Of a stretch of 64,000 nt of DNA, positions 1-8,810 are shown piece after piece; the stretch's first letter is position 1, and each line of letters starts with the position of its first letter. The translations under genes and the position numbers were made by a program. The stretch lies in the NCBI RefSeq assembly GCF_041245805.1, contig NZ_CP162490.1, positions 1,465,001 through 1,529,000 on the forward strand. The letters are read 5' to 3'. The DNA is from Xanthomonas sp. DAR 34887. Lineage in GTDB: Bacteria > Pseudomonadota > Gammaproteobacteria > Xanthomonadales > Xanthomonadaceae. The notes under the pieces were generated by a model. It worked only from the letters and a program-made list of their open reading frames with translations. It searched no databases and was not told the DNA's origin.

Positions 1-38
1 TGGGAGGCCATGCCTGCTGCGCAGGCGTGGTCGTACCC

Positions 39-605
39 TTACTGCAGCAGCGAACGCAGCATCCACGCGTACTTCTCGTGGGTCTGCAGGCGCTGGGTCA
101 GCATGTCCACCGACGGGTCGTCGCCGGCATCGTCGGCGGTCGTGAGCGCCTTGCGCGCGGTGCGGCACAGCGCCTCGTTGCCGACCACCAGCTGGCGCAC
201 CATCTCGCGCCAGTCGGCGCTGTCGCTCAGGCCCGGCTCTTCCGGGATCGAGGTCAGCGCGGCGAATTCCTTGTACGAGCCCGGCGCGTTGAAGCCCAGC
301 GCGCGGATGCGCTCGGCGATGTCGTCCAGCGCCGCCCACTGCTCGGTGTACTGGGTCTCGAACATCAGGTGCAGCGAATTGAACATCGACCCGGTCACGT
401 TCCAGTGGAAGTTGTGGGTCTTCAGGTACAGGGTGAACGCGTCGGCCATGACGTGCGACAGGCCGTCGGCGATCTTCTTGCGGTCGCCGCCGCTGATCCC
501 GATATCGATATTGGGCGCGGACGGCGCCAGCGCCGCCAGTGGCGTGGTGGATGCGGCCTGCTTGGCGGCGCTCTTGGTCTTGCCGGGGGTCTTGCTCTTG
601 GCCAT
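39..605 (-). CDS. dps: Dps-family DNA-binding ferritin-like protein
   Basis: 188 aa. Dps proteins form dodecamers that oxidise and store iron and coat the nucleoid during starvation or peroxide stress. The ferritin-like core carries the family's ferroxidase-type residues: THNFHWNVTG near residues 63-72 and the downstream helix ETQYTEQWAALDDIAERI near 83-100. The first 25 residues are rich in Lys and Ala (MAKSKTPGKTKSAAK), the usual DNA-binding tail of this family. The ATG at 605 is preceded by AGAGGAT, a reasonable ribosome binding site. It is transcribed divergently from hrpA, with about 95 bp between them. The assignment is firm; the exact subfamily is not settled. Confidence 0.93.
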   Translation of the reverse strand: MAKSKTPGKTKSAAKQAASTTPLAALAPSAPNIDIGISGGDRKKIADGLSHVMADAFTLYLKTHNFHWNVTGSMFNSLHLMFETQYTEQWAALDDIAERIRALGFNAPGSYKEFAALTSIPEEPGLSDSADWREMVRQLVVGNEALCRTARKALTTADDAGDDPSVDMLTQRLQTHEKYAWMLRSLLQ

Positions 606-699
606 CAGGGAATCCTCTTGAGGGGTTGGGAACGATATGGCGTCACAATAGACAGACTAAAGCATGCGCTGTTATTCAAAGTTCAATGGCACCCGATTG

Positions 700-3600
700 A
701 TGAGCACTATCGAAAAACACCTGGCCACCCGCCTGCGCGAGCGCCGCGATGCGATCGGCGGGGCGCTGACCCGCGACCGTGGCCGCTTGCTGGGCCTATG
801 GTCGCGCTGGCAGGCCGCGCCCGGCAATCCCGCATTGGAGGCAGCGTTCGACCAAGCGCTGCTGCAGTCGCGGGCGCGCTGCGAGGCGCGCGCGGCGGCG
901 CAGCCGGCGATCACCCTGGACGCGCAGTTGCCGATCGCGCGCGAGGCCGAGCGCATCGTGGCGCTGATCCGCGCGCGCCAGGTGGTGGTCATCGCCGGCG
1001 AGACCGGCTCGGGCAAGACCACGCAGCTGCCGAAGCTGTGCCTGGCCGCCGGCCGCGGTGCCGCCGGCATGATCGGCTGCACCCAGCCGCGGCGCCTAGC
1101 CGCGCGCGCGGTGGCCGCGCGCGTGGCGGAGGAACTGCGCACGCCGGTGGGCGGCGCGGTGGGCTTCCAGGTGCGTTTCAACGACCGGGTCGGCGAGGAG
1201 ACCCGGATCAAGTTCATGACCGACGGCATCCTGCTGGCCGAGATCGCCAGCGACCGTTGGCTGTCCAGCTACGACACGATCATCGTCGACGAGGCGCACG
1301 AGCGCAGCCTCAACATCGATTTCCTGCTCGGCTATCTGAAGCAGTTGCTGCGCAAGCGCCCGGACCTGAAGGTCATCGTGACTTCGGCGACGATCGACAC
1401 CGCGCGCTTCGCCGAACATTTCGACGGCGCGCCGGTGATCAGCGTCGAGGGCCGCACGTTCCCGGTGGAAGTGCGCTACCGGCCGCTGGAAGAGCCGGGA
1501 TTGGGGATTCGGGATTCGGGATCGGCGGAAGCACGGGATGCCGAGCGCTCGCGGCCATCCGCCGTTTCCAATCCCGAATCCCGAATCCCCACTCCCGGCC
1601 TCTCCGTCAACGAGGCAATCGTGGCCGCGGTGGACGAGATCACCCGGCTGGATCCGCGCGGCGACGTGCTGGTGTTTCTGCCGGGCGAGCGCGAGATCCG
1701 CGATGCGCACCAGGCGCTGGAGCGGCGCAAGTACCGCGAGACCGAAGTGCTGCCGCTGTACGCGCGGCTGTCCAACAGCGACCAGGACCGGGTGTTCAAT
1801 CCCGGCCCGCGGCGGCGCCTGGTGCTGGCCACGAATGTCGCCGAGACGTCGCTGACGGTGCCGCGGATCCGCTACGTGGTCGATCCGGGCTATGCGCGGG
1901 TCAAGCGCTACAGCCCGCGGCAGAAGCTGGACCGGCTGCACATCGAGCCGATCTCGCAGGCCAGCGCCAACCAGCGCAAGGGCCGCTGCGGGCGCGTGGC
2001 CGAGGGCATCTGCTACCGGCTGTACGCCGAGGCCGATTTCCAGGCGCGCCCGGAATTCACCGATCCGGAGATCCGCCGCTCCAGCCTGGCCGGGGTGATC
2101 CTGCGCATGCTGCAGCTGGGCCTGGGGCGGATCGAGGATTTTCCGTTCCTGGAGCCGCCGGATGAGCGCGCGGTGGCCGATGGCTGGCAGCAACTGGTGG
2201 AACTGGGCGCGGTCGGCGAGCCGGACCGCCATGGCGTGCGCAAGCTCACCGAGATCGGCCGCAAGATGGCGCGGCTGCCGGTGGACGTGAAGCTGGCGCG
2301 GATGCTGGTGGCCGCGCAACAGCACGGCTGCCTGCGGCCGATGCTGGTGATCGCCGCGTTCCTGGGCATTCAGGACCCGCGCGAACGCCCGCCGGAGGCG
2401 CGCGAGGCGGCCGACAACGCGCACGCGAAGTTCGCCGATGCACGCTCGGAATTCGTCGGCATCCTGCGCCTGTGGGACGGCTACCGGCAGGCGCACGAGG
2501 AGCTGACCCAGTCCAAGCTGCGCGACTGGTGCGGGCGCCATTTCCTGGGTTTCCTGCGCATGCGCGAATGGCGCGAACTGCATCGCCAATTGCATCTGCT
2601 GTGCGAAGAGCTGGGCTGGAGCGAGGAGCCGGCGACGGCCTCGCTGCTGCCGCTGCTGGCCGGTGCCGCGTCGCCGCCGCCTGCCCGAGATGCCGAGACC
2701 AGCGCACGCGCCACGCGCGGGCAGCTGCATCGCGCCGCCCGGCTGGCGCGCGAAGGGCGCAGCGAGCCGGCGCCGGTCGCACCGGTCGCGCCCAAGTCTG
2801 CGCCGCCCGCCAACGCAACCGACGACGCGCCGCGCGCCAGCGAGCGCGAGCGCGCCGCCGCCTACCAGGCGCTGCACCGCGCGCTGCTCGCCGGCCTGCC
2901 GACGCAGGTCGGCCATCGCACCGAGAAGGGCGATTTCCTGGCGCCGCGGCAGCGCCGCTTCCTGCTGTTCCCCGGCTCCACGCTTGCCCGCAAGCCGCCG
3001 CCGTGGGTGCTGCCGGCCACGTTGCTGGACACGCAGAAGGTGTGGGGCCTGACCAATGCCGCGGTCGAGCCGGACTGGGTCATCGCCGAGTTGCCGCACC
3101 TGTTGGCGCGCAAGCATTTCGACCCGCATTGGTCGCGCGCGCAGGGGCAGGTGCTGGCCTCCGAGCAGATCAGCCTGTTCGGGCTGGTGCTGGCGCCGAA
3201 GAAGCCGGTGCATTACGGCCGCATCGATCCGCCCGGCGCGCACGAACTGTTCGTGCGCCAGGGCCTGGTGCCGGGCGAGATCAACACCCGGGCCAGCTTC
3301 GTCGCCGACAACCAGAAAGTGCTGGCGCAGGCGCACGAGGAAGAAGCCAAGCTGCGCCGCGCCGGCATCGTCGCCGACGAGGACTGGCAGGCGCGCTGGT
3401 ATCTGGACCGGATTCCCGGCGAGATCCATTCGGCAGCAGGCCTGGACGCGTGGTGGAAGAGCTTGCCGCCGGAGCAGCGGCGCGCGCTGCAGTGGACGCT
3501 GACCGACCTGTTGCCCGGCGAAGGCAGCGAGGCCGACCGCTATCCGAAGTATTTCGCGCTCGGCGATGCGCGCCTGGCGCTGCACTACACCTTCGAGCCG

Positions 3601-4884
3601 GGCGCGGCCGACGACGGCGTGACCCTGGAAGTGCCGCTGCACCTGCTCAACGCGCTGGATGCGGCGCGGCTGTCGTGGCTGGCGCCGGGCTTCGTCGCCG
3701 ACAAGGCCGCGGCGCTGATCCGCAGCCTGCCCAAGGCGCTGCGCCGCAACTACGTGCCGGCACCGGATTTCGCACGCGCCTTCTACGAGGCGTTCCCGCA
3801 GCCCAGCGCCGACGACCTGCGCGGCGAACTGGCGCGTTTCCTGCAGCGCGCCACCGGCGCGGCGCTGAGCGCACTGGACTTCGACGAAAGCGCATTGGAA
3901 CCGCATCTGCGCATGAACCTGCGGCTGCGCGACGACGCCGGCAAGGTGCTGGCCGAGTCGCGCGACCTGGACGCGTTGCGAGCGCGGTTCGGCGACCGCG
4001 CCGGACAGGCGTTCGCCGCGCGCGCCGGACGCGAGATGGCCGCGGACGGGCTGCGCGAGTTCCCGTCCGCGCCGATTCCGCTGCAGGTGCCAGGCGAAGC
4101 GGGGGTGCCGGCGTATCCGGCGCTCGTCGATGAAGGCGAGGCCGCGGCGCTGCGCATCTTCGCCGACCGCGCCCAGGCCGAGGCCGAACATCCGCGCGGC
4201 GTGCGCCGCTTGCTGGAGATCGCGCTGGCCGACAAGGTCAAGCAGGCGCGCAAGCAGCTGCCGGTGTCGCCGAAGACCGGGCTGCTGTATGCGGCGATCG
4301 AGTCGCAGGAGCGGCTGCGCGGCGACCTGGTCGATGCGGCGTTGAATGCCTTGCTCGAAGCGGGTCTGGACGCGATCCGCGACCCGGGCAGCTTCGCCCA
4401 GCGCCGCGATGCCGTCGGCAAGCAGTTGTTCGGCGAGGCGATGGAGCGGCTGAAGCTGGCCGAGGCGATCATGGGCGCGGCGGCGGAATTGAAGCCGCAG
4501 CTGGAATCGCCGCTGATGGGCTGGGCCAGCGGCAACCTCGACGACCTGCGCGCGCAGCTGGCGGCGCTGGTGCATCCGGGCTTCCTGCGCGAGACGCCGG
4601 CGACCGCGCTGGCGCAGTTCCCGCGCTACCTGCGCGCGATGATCCTGCGTGCCGAGCGCGCCAAGCGCGATCCGGCGCGCGATCAGGCGCGGATGCTGGA
4701 ACTCAAGCCGTTTGCCGATGCACTGGCCGATGCCGCCGCGGCCGGGCGCAGCAGCGATCCGCAGTGGCAGGCGCTGCGCTGGGACCTGGAGGAACTGCGC
4801 GTGTCGCTGTTCGCGCAGGAGCTGGGCGCCAAGGCCGGGATCTCGGCGAAGAAGCTGGCGCAGCGGGTGGCTCAGTTGCGGTGA
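700..4884 (+). CDS. hrpA: ATP-dependent RNA helicase HrpA (DEAH box)
   Basis: 1394 aa, close to the roughly 1300 aa of E. coli HrpA, a DEAH-box RNA helicase that acts on stalled ribosomes. Walker A GETGSGKTTQLPK is near residue 99, DEAHERSLNIDF near 197, the SAT motif (SATID) near 229, and the second RecA domain has QRKGRCGRVAEG near 425. A helicase-associated region and the long HrpA-specific C-terminal domain (DUF3418 type) follow. The ATG at 700 is preferred over an upstream in-frame ATG at 664, because MSTIEKHLATRL begins the conserved part. About 36 residues between the two RecA domains (around 266-302) are encoded by a repeat element (separate entry). A Pro/Ala-rich linker lies near 650-710. 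Confidence 0.95.
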   Translation: MSTIEKHLATRLRERRDAIGGALTRDRGRLLGLWSRWQAAPGNPALEAAFDQALLQSRARCEARAAAQPAITLDAQLPIAREAERIVALIRARQVVVIAGETGSGKTTQLPKLCLAAGRGAAGMIGCTQPRRLAARAVAARVAEELRTPVGGAVGFQVRFNDRVGEETRIKFMTDGILLAEIASDRWLSSYDTIIVDEAHERSLNIDFLLGYLKQLLRKRPDLKVIVTSATIDTARFAEHFDGAPVISVEGRTFPVEVRYRPLEEPGLGIRDSGSAEARDAERSRPSAVSNPESRIPTPGLSVNEAIVAAVDEITRLDPRGDVLVFLPGEREIRDAHQALERRKYRETEVLPLYARLSNSDQDRVFNPGPRRRLVLATNVAETSLTVPRIRYVVDPGYARVKRYSPRQKLDRLHIEPISQASANQRKGRCGRVAEGICYRLYAEADFQARPEFTDPEIRRSSLAGVILRMLQLGLGRIEDFPFLEPPDERAVADGWQQLVELGAVGEPDRHGVRKLTEIGRKMARLPVDVKLARMLVAAQQHGCLRPMLVIAAFLGIQDPRERPPEAREAADNAHAKFADARSEFVGILRLWDGYRQAHEELTQSKLRDWCGRHFLGFLRMREWRELHRQLHLLCEELGWSEEPATASLLPLLAGAASPPPARDAETSARATRGQLHRAARLAREGRSEPAPVAPVAPKSAPPANATDDAPRASERERAAAYQALHRALLAGLPTQVGHRTEKGDFLAPRQRRFLLFPGSTLARKPPPWVLPATLLDTQKVWGLTNAAVEPDWVIAELPHLLARKHFDPHWSRAQGQVLASEQISLFGLVLAPKKPVHYGRIDPPGAHELFVRQGLVPGEINTRASFVADNQKVLAQAHEEEAKLRRAGIVADEDWQARWYLDRIPGEIHSAAGLDAWWKSLPPEQRRALQWTLTDLLPGEGSEADRYPKYFALGDARLALHYTFEPGAADDGVTLEVPLHLLNALDAARLSWLAPGFVADKAAALIRSLPKALRRNYVPAPDFARAFYEAFPQPSADDLRGELARFLQRATGAALSALDFDESALEPHLRMNLRLRDDAGKVLAESRDLDALRARFGDRAGQAFAARAGREMAADGLREFPSAPIPLQVPGEAGVPAYPALVDEGEAAALRIFADRAQAEAEHPRGVRRLLEIALADKVKQARKQLPVSPKTGLLYAAIESQERLRGDLVDAALNALLEAGLDAIRDPGSFAQRRDAVGKQLFGEAMERLKLAEAIMGAAAELKPQLESPLMGWASGNLDDLRAQLAALVHPGFLRETPATALAQFPRYLRAMILRAERAKRDPARDQARMLELKPFADALADAAAAGRSSDPQWQALRWDLEELRVSLFAQELGAKAGISAKKLAQRVAQLR
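1497..1603. repeat. GGGATTC-type inverted repeat element inside hrpA
   Basis: The element starts with GGGATTGGGGATTCGGGATT and ends with the inverse-complement arm CCCGAATCCCGAATCCCC, enclosing about 50 bp. The same arms flank elements at about 4885-4984 and 20290-20458, and a half copy sits at 22500-22537. All of those lie between genes, whereas this one is inside hrpA. It is read through in frame and adds a peptide with GLGIRDSG at one end and NPESRIPTPG at the other. It is a non-autonomous palindromic element with no coding capacity of its own. Confidence 0.85.
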
Positions 4885-4984
4885 TTCGGGATTCGGGATT
4901 GGGGATTCGTAAAAAACGCAAATCGCGCGATCAGACATCCGTAGTTGCTTCTACGAATCCCGAATCCCGAATCCCAAATCCCGG
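4885..4984. repeat. GGGATTC-type inverted repeat between convergent genes
   Basis: It begins GATTCGGGATTCGGGATTGG directly at the hrpA stop codon and ends ACGAATCCCGAATCCCGAAT plus CCCAAATCCC just before the clc stop codon. The arms can pair into a long hairpin. It fills the gap between two convergent genes, so it could end transcription from both sides; that is inference. Same family as the element inside hrpA. Confidence 0.85.
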
Positions 4985-4988
4985 CCCC

Positions 4989-6770
4989 TCAATCATCCAC
5001 CCGCTCGCCCATCAGCTCGCGCTGGCGCTTGTCCAGCTCTTCGGCGTAGCGCTTGCGCACGAAGCTCTCGGTGAGCACGCCGAGCACCTTGCCCTGTGCA
5101 TCGACCACCGCCAGTTCGTCGCTCTGGGTCAGGTCGAACTGGCGCATCGCGGTGACCACGTCGGTCTCGGCGCGTAGCGCCACGTCGCGGTTGCCGGCGT
5201 AGTCGGCGATGGGCGCGTCGGCATTCACGCCGTCGGCGTAGGCCGCGGCCAGCGTCACCAGCCCTGCGTAATGGCCGTGTTCGTCTTCCAGCACCACGCG
5301 CACGCCCGAGCCGAGCGGAAAGCGGCGGCGGAACTCGGCCACCGAGGTGCCGGCGGCGAGCGGGTGCACGTCCTGGCGCATCATCCGTCCGGCGTTCAGG
5401 TGTTTGACCCAGCCCACGTCGCGCGCGCTCTTGATGGTCTCCCCGCGCAGGTGCAGGCGCCAGGTCGAGAACGAATAGCCGAACACCTGGCGCACGATGG
5501 TGTTGGCCACCAGCACCGCCACCATCACCGCGCTGGCCAGCACGAAATCGTGGGTGCCCTCGAGCACCAGCATCGCCATCGTCATCGGCGCGCCGACCAC
5601 CGCCGCGGCCAGCGCGGCCATGCCCGCCAGCGAGGCGGCGGTGCCGTCCACCAGCGCCATGCCGGTGCCCAGGTTCAGCAGGCCGGCGAACAGGCCGCCG
5701 ACCAGCGAGCCCATGAACAGCGAGGCGAAGAACAGGCCGCCGCGGAAGCCGAAGCCCAGGGAAATGCCCGAGGCCAGGCATTTGAGCAGCAACAGCACGC
5801 CCAGCCAGCGCAGCGAGGTCGGACTGGTCAGGTCCAGGTGCAGCGCCCCGTGACCGGAGGACAGCACCTGCGGGGTGATCAGCGCCAGCGGGATCAGCAT
5901 CAGGCCGCCGGCCACCGGCCGCGCCCAGCGCGGCAGCGGGCTGCGGTTGACCGCCTGCTCGATCGCACCGACCAGGCGCATCACCGCCACCGCCAGCAGC
6001 GCGCAGATCACCCCGAGCAAGGCGTACAGCACGTAGTCGCGCGCTTCCAGCGCTGACGCCGCCGAGGCCGGCAGCAGATACGGCTGCACGCCGGCGACCT
6101 GGGCCACGAATACCGCGCCCAGCGAGGCCACCGCCACCGGCGCCAGCGCCGATGGCGAGTACGCGCCGATCACGATCTCGAATGCGTAGAACGCGCCGGC
6201 CAATGGCGCGCCGAACGCGGCGGCGATGGCCGCGCCGGCGCCGGCGCCGACCAGGGTGCGGATGTCGGCGCGGCGCAGGCGCAGGATCCGCCCCAGGTGC
6301 GAGCCGCTGCCGGCGCCCATCTGCGTGTACGCCGCCTCCAGCCCGACCGAGGCGCCGCAGCCGTTGGACAGCAGGGTCTGCACGGACACGATCAGGTTGT
6401 CGCGCATCGACATGCGCCCGCCGTACAGCGCGTTGGCTTCGACCGCATCGATCAGCTGGCGCTTGCGCGCGCGCGCGGCCATGCCGAGCAGGCCGACCAG
6501 CAGCCCGCCCAGCGGCAGCACCAGCAACTGGCCCAGGCTCAGTTCGGGCATCGCGCTGAGCCGGGCATCGACATCCAGGCCGTACAGCCAGGCCTGCGCA
6601 CCGTGCGCCAGGCCGCTTTGCAGCAGGGTCAGCAGGCCGGCGAGCAGGCCGACCAGCAGCGCCAGCGCGATGAACCAGACGTCGCTGGCGCGGAAGCGCC
6701 GGCGCAGCGCGTCGGCGAGGCTGTGCGAGGCGTCGGCCAGGCCCAGCCGCGGATGCTGGCGCACGTTCAC
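4989..6770 (-). CDS. ClC-family chloride channel/antiporter with C-terminal CBS domains
   Basis: About 593 aa inner-membrane protein of the ClC family. An N-terminal tail is followed by about ten hydrophobic segments, including GLLAGLLTLLQSG and GFRGGLFFASLFMGSLVGG. The segment GLEAAYTQMGAGSGSHLG corresponds to the family GxEGP region and keeps the gating glutamate. The C-terminal ~150 residues form a CBS pair (HPLAAGTSVAEFRRRF and later DVVTAMRQFDLTQSDELAVV), a regulatory module. The GTG at 6770, 10 bp after the upstream stop, is the likely start; the open frame continues further but would overlap the upstream gene. It sits just downstream of a small secreted-protein gene and may be co-transcribed with it. 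Channel or H+/Cl- antiporter cannot be decided here. Confidence 0.88.
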   Translation of the reverse strand: MNVRQHPRLGLADASHSLADALRRRFRASDVWFIALALLVGLLAGLLTLLQSGLAHGAQAWLYGLDVDARLSAMPELSLGQLLVLPLGGLLVGLLGMAARARKRQLIDAVEANALYGGRMSMRDNLIVSVQTLLSNGCGASVGLEAAYTQMGAGSGSHLGRILRLRRADIRTLVGAGAGAAIAAAFGAPLAGAFYAFEIVIGAYSPSALAPVAVASLGAVFVAQVAGVQPYLLPASAASALEARDYVLYALLGVICALLAVAVMRLVGAIEQAVNRSPLPRWARPVAGGLMLIPLALITPQVLSSGHGALHLDLTSPTSLRWLGVLLLLKCLASGISLGFGFRGGLFFASLFMGSLVGGLFAGLLNLGTGMALVDGTAASLAGMAALAAAVVGAPMTMAMLVLEGTHDFVLASAVMVAVLVANTIVRQVFGYSFSTWRLHLRGETIKSARDVGWVKHLNAGRMMRQDVHPLAAGTSVAEFRRRFPLGSGVRVVLEDEHGHYAGLVTLAAAYADGVNADAPIADYAGNRDVALRAETDVVTAMRQFDLTQSDELAVVDAQGKVLGVLTESFVRKRYAEELDKRQRELMGERVDD

Positions 6771-6780
6771 GGCATGCGCC

Positions 6781-7293
6781 CTACTTGACGCGGCGCACCT
6801 TCGCCTGCGTGTTGTAGGTGTCCACCTGCATGTACCACACGCCGGCAATACCCGGCTTGATCCGCACCTTGGGCGCGCTGCGGTGCACGCTGCTCAGACT
6901 GGCGGACTCGGTCTGCTCCCATTCCTGGCCGTTGGCCAGCACGTAGCGGCGGCCCTTGGAGAAACCGGTGAACTCGCCGACCAGGGTGCTTTCGATCGGC
7001 TCCTGGCTGCCGAAGTCGAAGAAGCCACGGTTCTTCACGATCACTTCCTGGCGGCCTTCTTCCTTGGCCTTCTCCAACGCCACCGCGGTCTCCTTGGCGA
7101 CCTTGCCCTGCAGCCAGTCGTTCAATGCGCTCAGTTCCTGCGGCGACAGCTTGTCCAGTCCGGCGGCCTTGAATTCCTGCGCCGACATCTGCGTCTGCAG
7201 GTCGCCGGCGACGGTGCGCTGGGCGGCGGCGGGAGCGGCGGACACGGCGAGCGCCGCGCACAGGAGCAGGGGAGTGAGGCGCGCAAGCGGCAT
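6781..7293 (-). CDS. Predicted secreted/periplasmic protein of unknown function
   Basis: About 170 aa from the ATG at 7293 (MPLARLTPLLLC). The N-terminus is a clear Sec signal peptide: a hydrophobic stretch LLLCAALAVSAAPAAA, with cleavage expected near AAAQ-RT. The mature part has a Lys/Glu-rich amphipathic helix (LNDWLQGKVAKETAVALEKAKEEGR) followed by a beta-rich half (VGEFTGFSKGRRYVLANGQEW). The second half resembles small proteins annotated only as hypothetical in Xanthomonads. It lies 10 bp upstream of the ClC gene in the same direction. No enzymatic motif was seen. Confidence 0.75.
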   Translation of the reverse strand: MPLARLTPLLLCAALAVSAAPAAAQRTVAGDLQTQMSAQEFKAAGLDKLSPQELSALNDWLQGKVAKETAVALEKAKEEGRQEVIVKNRGFFDFGSQEPIESTLVGEFTGFSKGRRYVLANGQEWEQTESASLSSVHRSAPKVRIKPGIAGVWYMQVDTYNTQAKVRRVK

Positions 7294-7413
7294 GGCGGGA
7301 TCCGGGCAGTGGAGTGCGCCGTAGTGTAGTCGCAAGACGCTGCGCCGGCGGCGCCAAACGTGGCCGGCGCGGCGCTGCCTGCACGGGGCGGAGCGGGCGT
7401 GTTGCCGCGGGGC

Positions 7414-8535
7414 TCAGCCCGGGCCGAACTCCGCCGCGGACGCCGTGCGTGGCGGGCGCCGGTACACGAAGGCCGGGGCCGCGTCGGCGGCCTCGCGCTG
7501 TGCCGTCGCCTGCAGCGCGGCATGCTCCGGCGCGCGCTCGCAGACCGGGTCCAGCGTGGCCGCGTCACCGCTCAGCGCCAGCGCCTGGCAGCGGCAGCCG
7601 CCCCAGTCGATCTCGCGTTTCGGGCAGCCCTGGCATACCTCCGGCATCCACGCGGTGCCGCGGTAGCGGGCGAACGCCTCGCCGTCCTGCCAGATCGCCG
7701 CCAGCGGCCGCTCGCGCAGGTTTTCGAACACCATGTCCGGCAGGGTTTCGGCGGCGTGGCAGGGCAGCACGTCGCCGCGCGGGGAGATGTTGACGAAGCG
7801 CTGGCCCCAGCCGCCCATGCAGGCCTTGGGCCGGTGCGCGTAGTAGTCGGGGGTGACGAAATCGATGGTCAGGCGCTCGCCCAGCCGCTCGCGCGCGGCG
7901 CTCACCGCGACCACGGTGGCGTCGATCTGCGCGCGGCTGGGCATCAGCGCGGCGCGGTTGCGCAGGCCCCAGCCGTAGTACTGGGTGTGCGCCACTTCCA
8001 GGCGCTCGGCGCCCAGTTCCAGCGCCAGTTCGATCATCGCCGGCACCCGCTCGGCGTTGTGCCGGTGGATCACCGCGTTGATCGTCAGCGGCAGCTCGAG
8101 CGCGCGCACCGCCGCGGCGAACGCGCGCTTCTTGGCCAGGCTGTCGCGGTAGCCGGCGATAAGGTCGGCGCCGGCCGCGTCGGCGTCCTGCACGCTCAAT
8201 TGCACGTGCTCCAGCCCGGCCGCGGCGAGCTGCGCCAGCATCGGCGCGCCGCCGGCCACGCCGGAGGTGATCAGATTGCTGTAAAGACCCAGTGCCCTTG
8301 CATGCGCGACCAGCTCGGGCAGGTCCTTGCGCAGCATCGGTTCGCCGCCGGAAAAATGCGCTTGCAACACGCCCATCGCCGCGGCCTGGTCCAGCGCCGA
8401 GCGCCAGCCGGCGGTGTCCATTTCTTCGCGCAGGCCGGCCAGGGCGATCGGGTTGGAACAGTACGGGCAGGCCAGCGGGCAGCGGTGGGTCAGCTCGAGC
8501 AGCAGCGACAGCGGCGGCGGCACGGTCGCGTTCAT
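7414..8535 (-). CDS. pqqE: PQQ biosynthesis radical SAM/SPASM protein PqqE
   Basis: 373 aa. PqqE is the radical SAM enzyme that forms the carbon-carbon crosslink between Glu and Tyr of the PqqA peptide, the first step of pyrroloquinoline quinone synthesis, with PqqD as peptide chaperone. The radical SAM cluster motif CPLACPYC lies near residues 18-25, and C-terminal SPASM cysteines are visible in LPCHAAETLPD and CQGCPKREIDWGGCRC. The start ATG at 8535 overlaps the pqqD stop (ATGA), which supports translational coupling. It is the last gene of pqqABCDE on the minus strand. Confidence 0.96.
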   Translation of the reverse strand: MNATVPPPLSLLLELTHRCPLACPYCSNPIALAGLREEMDTAGWRSALDQAAAMGVLQAHFSGGEPMLRKDLPELVAHARALGLYSNLITSGVAGGAPMLAQLAAAGLEHVQLSVQDADAAGADLIAGYRDSLAKKRAFAAAVRALELPLTINAVIHRHNAERVPAMIELALELGAERLEVAHTQYYGWGLRNRAALMPSRAQIDATVVAVSAARERLGERLTIDFVTPDYYAHRPKACMGGWGQRFVNISPRGDVLPCHAAETLPDMVFENLRERPLAAIWQDGEAFARYRGTAWMPEVCQGCPKREIDWGGCRCQALALSGDAATLDPVCERAPEHAALQATAQREAADAAPAFVYRRPPRTASAAEFGPG

Positions 8536-8810
8536 GCGCGCAGCAAACGCTTGCCGTGCAGGTCCGCGGCCAACTCGAGCACGTCGCGCTCGACCTCGGC
8601 CGGATCGGCGTCGAACTCCGCGGCCAGTTCCGCGGCGATCGCCGCCAGCGAGCGCGTGCCGTCGCAGCGCGCGACGATCGCATGCGCGATCTCGTCCAGT
8701 TCGACCACCCGTTCCGGCGCCAGCAGCACCCATTGCGCGCGGGTGCGGTCGTGCTGCAGGCGCACGCCGGCCGCCAGGCGCGGGCAGCTGTCGGGCGCCG
8801 CGGCGCTCAT
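8532..8810 (-). CDS. pqqD: PQQ biosynthesis peptide chaperone PqqD
   Basis: 92 aa, typical PqqD length. PqqD binds the PqqA precursor peptide and presents it to PqqE. The fold is recognisable from CPRLAAGVRLQHDRTRAQWV, then LLAPERVVELDEIAHAIV and the helical C-terminus with LAAEFDADPAEVERDVLELA. ATG at 8810; the first bases overlap the pqqC stop and its own stop overlaps the pqqE start, so C, D and E are tightly coupled. Confidence 0.94.
   Translation of the reverse strand: MSAAAPDSCPRLAAGVRLQHDRTRAQWVLLAPERVVELDEIAHAIVARCDGTRSLAAIAAELAAEFDADPAEVERDVLELAADLHGKRLLRA

Noticed and set aside
1096..4938. A 1280-residue open frame antisense to hrpA
   Set aside because: Arg/Gln/Ala-rich shadow with no family features; the plus strand carries an unmistakable DEAH helicase.
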